From NCBI GenBank assembly GCA_947480375.1, contig CANKCX010000050.1:1-5980 (forward strand): 5,980 nt of DNA, written 5' to 3'. Positions 4,791 to 5,980 of the stretch are shown here, piece by piece. The translations under genes were made by a program, and so were the position numbers. The first letter of the stretch is position 1, and each line of letters begins with the position of its first letter. The notes below the pieces were generated by a model. The model was not told the DNA's origin. It saw only the letters and a program-made list of their open reading frames with translations, and did no database searches. This DNA is from Actinomycetota bacterium. GTDB taxonomy: Bacteria; Actinomycetota; Actinomycetes; Nanopelagicales; Nanopelagicaceae.

Positions 4791-5639
4791 ATGCTTATTC
4801 TCGCAGCGACGCCATTGGGTAATCCCGGTGATGCTTCCACCAACCTGCGCGAAGCCATCCTTTCTGCGAAATATATTGCCGCCGAGGATTCCCGAAAATT
4901 TTCGAGACTCTGCGCTGATTTAGGAATTACCTATGACGCAAAGATTATTTCGTTCTTCGAAGGCAATGAGATTGAACGCCTAGATGAATTAGTAAAAATC
5001 ATGGAGAGCGGATCAGATTTATTAGTTGTTACTGATGCAGGTGCACCAGGAATAAGTGATCCTGGATATCGCTTAGCTCGGGCGGCTGTTGAAAAAAATA
5101 TAAGAATTAAAGTTTTACCAGGACCAAGTGCAGTAACAACCGCGCTCTTGTTATCTGGGCTTCCAAGTGATCGTTTTAGCTTCGATGGATTTGCACCACG
5201 TACAAGTGGAGCTCGAACCACTTGGTTTGAAAAAATGGCAACCGAAGAACGAACAATGATTTTCTTTGAAGCACCCCATCGATTATTAGAGTGCTTGGCC
5301 GATGCAAAAGAAGTATTCGGCCCGAATCGACTTGGCGCTATCTGTCGCGAGATGACTAAAACCTATGAAGAAGTTATTCGTGGTGATCTTGAAACCCTGC
5401 ACAACTGGGCAGATAAGAGTGAAATTTTGGGCGAGATCACATTGGTAATCGCTGGGTTTGATCCGGATTCGAGAGTGTTCACGACAGATGATTTGATTTC
5501 CGAAGTTCTAAAGCAGGAGGCTGCAGGAATTTCACGCAAAGAGGCCATTACTGAAGTGGCAAAAATTACTGGCGTTGCTAAACGCGAGGTATTTGACGCG
5601 ATGGTTACGCACAAATCACAAGATAGGCTTACCCCATGA
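4791..5639 (+). CDS. rsmI: 16S rRNA (cytidine(1402)-2'-O)-methyltransferase
   Basis: Methylates the 2'-O of C1402 of 16S rRNA with S-adenosylmethionine, tuning decoding at the P site; cytoplasmic, acting on the 30S subunit. The 282 residues match the family length. All hallmark motifs of this tetrapyrrole-methylase-fold enzyme are present: ATPLGNPGD (6-14), AEDSR (31-35), TDAGAPGISDPG (81-92), the SAM-site GPSAVTTALLLSGLP (111-125), FFEAPHR (158-164) and REMTKTYEE (186-194). A C-terminal helical segment, GISRKEAITEVAKITGVAKREV (246-267), resembles the RNA-binding tail. The N-terminus begins only five residues before the first motif, so the ATG at 4791 leaves no room for a leader peptide. The stop TGA overlaps the metG start ATG by four bases, which makes translational coupling likely. 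A run of seven A at 5092-5098 leaves the frame intact. Confidence 0.96.
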   Translation: MLILAATPLGNPGDASTNLREAILSAKYIAAEDSRKFSRLCADLGITYDAKIISFFEGNEIERLDELVKIMESGSDLLVVTDAGAPGISDPGYRLARAAVEKNIRIKVLPGPSAVTTALLLSGLPSDRFSFDGFAPRTSGARTTWFEKMATEERTMIFFEAPHRLLECLADAKEVFGPNRLGAICREMTKTYEEVIRGDLETLHNWADKSEILGEITLVIAGFDPDSRVFTTDDLISEVLKQEAAGISRKEAITEVAKITGVAKREVFDAMVTHKSQDRLTP

Positions 5640-5980
5640 CGTCTGAAAAATCTTTCTACTTAACGACGCCGATTTATTATGTAAATGATGCGCCGCATAT
5701 TGGGCACGCCTATACAACTGTTGCAGGCGATGTCTTAACAAGATGGCACAGACAACGCGGAGAAAGTGTCTGGTTCTTAACTGGCACAGATGAGCATGGC
5801 GAAAAAGTCATGAATACCGCAGCTGCAAATAACGTTTCACCGCAAGATTGGTGTGACCGTTTAGTTGACGCAGCTTGGAAGCCAAATTGGCAGGCGCTAA
5901 ATATTGCAAATGACGATTTTATTCGCACGACAGAGCCACGACATGAAGAGCGCGTTCAAAGATTTATGACTCTACTTAAA
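5636..5980 (+). CDS. metG: methionyl-tRNA synthetase, N-terminal part (3' end outside window)
   Basis: Charges tRNA-Met and initiator tRNA with methionine; cytoplasmic. The first 115 residues are present and remain open to the window edge. The class I signature is clear: FYLTTPIYYVNDAPHIGHAY with the HIGH motif at residues 21-24, then WFLTGTDEHGEK (46-57), which holds adenylate-site residues, and FIRTTEPRHEERVQ (95-108). The absence of extra N-terminal sequence and the TTPIYYVN...PHIGH start resemble the shorter bacterial forms (about 500-550 residues), but class and length cannot be confirmed from this part. The ATG overlaps the rsmI stop codon (ATGA), with only a weak AGG upstream, so it probably relies on coupled translation. 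rsmI followed by metG is a common actinobacterial order. Confidence 0.96.
   Translation, partial: MTSEKSFYLTTPIYYVNDAPHIGHAYTTVAGDVLTRWHRQRGESVWFLTGTDEHGEKVMNTAAANNVSPQDWCDRLVDAAWKPNWQALNIANDDFIRTTEPRHEERVQRFMTLLK

Noticed and set aside
4618..4923. Plus-strand 101-codon open frame spanning the divergent spacer
   Set aside because: It overlaps the start regions of the mannosyltransferase and rsmI, both backed by strong motifs, and shows no family resemblance.
5092..5098. Run of seven A in rsmI as a programmed frameshift site
   Set aside because: The zero frame is intact to a normal C-terminus and no downstream structure or alternative frame product is evident.
1..5980. CRISPR array, insertion sequence, tRNA/rRNA or phage genes
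   Set aside because: No spaced direct repeats, terminal inverted repeats, transposase motifs or cloverleaf sequences were seen; the whole window is filled by core genes.
1..5980. UGA read as tryptophan (recoded low-GC genome)
   Set aside because: All clear genes encode Trp with TGG, and rsmI ends properly at a TGA, so the standard bacterial code fits.

Overview
This window looks like a chromosomal core segment of a low-GC, genome-streamlined actinobacterium. The freshwater acI / Nanopelagicales type is my best guess. Three things support this. The gene order matches a block known from Mycobacterium: 5-FCL, (galU), moeA/glp, rimJ, glpR, then the protein O-mannosyltransferase, rsmI and metG. 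A GlpR/SepX-type membrane protein, an actinobacterial family, is present. The DNA is AT-rich for an actinobacterium and the genes are packed with gaps of 0-79 bp. The taxon assignment is inference; there is no rRNA or other direct marker.

Layout. At the left edge (2-538, +) is the C-terminal part of an acyl-CoA dehydrogenase. It meets a 5-formyltetrahydrofolate cyclo-ligase on the minus strand (542-1093) tail to tail, 3 bp apart. A 33-bp divergent spacer leads to a plus-strand set: a shortened MoeA/gephyrin-like protein (1127-2044), a RimJ-type GNAT acetyltransferase (2045-2626, no gap) and a GlpR/SepX-like membrane protein (2706-3461). This set converges, 4 bp apart, on a minus-strand protein O-mannosyltransferase (3466-4758). 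A 32-bp divergent spacer then leads to rsmI (4791-5639, +). rsmI overlaps by 4 bp the start of metG (5636 to the window end), which is cut by the edge.

The most interesting locus is 1127-3461. The MoeA-like protein has about 305 residues instead of about 400. It lacks, in frame, the domain carrying the PPFDxSxMDGYA motif. The residues that match the MoeA active site are also replaced, while the C-terminal domain IV and the overall MogA-like fold pattern remain. In Corynebacterium glutamicum a MoeA paralogue in this setting (Glp, gephyrin-like protein) works with the membrane receptor GlpR in the FtsZ/SepF divisome. Streptomyces SepX is related to GlpR. I therefore read this gene as a Glp-type division protein that has shed its molybdenum-cofactor enzyme parts.

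Two divergent spacers of 32-33 bp each hold outward-facing TANNNT-like hexamers, almost all exactly 6 bp before the start codons. This suggests leaderless transcription and explains why most genes lack a clear Shine-Dalgarno site. I found no RNA genes, mobile elements, CRISPR arrays or convincing intrinsic terminators. No stretch over 300 bp is without a gene.
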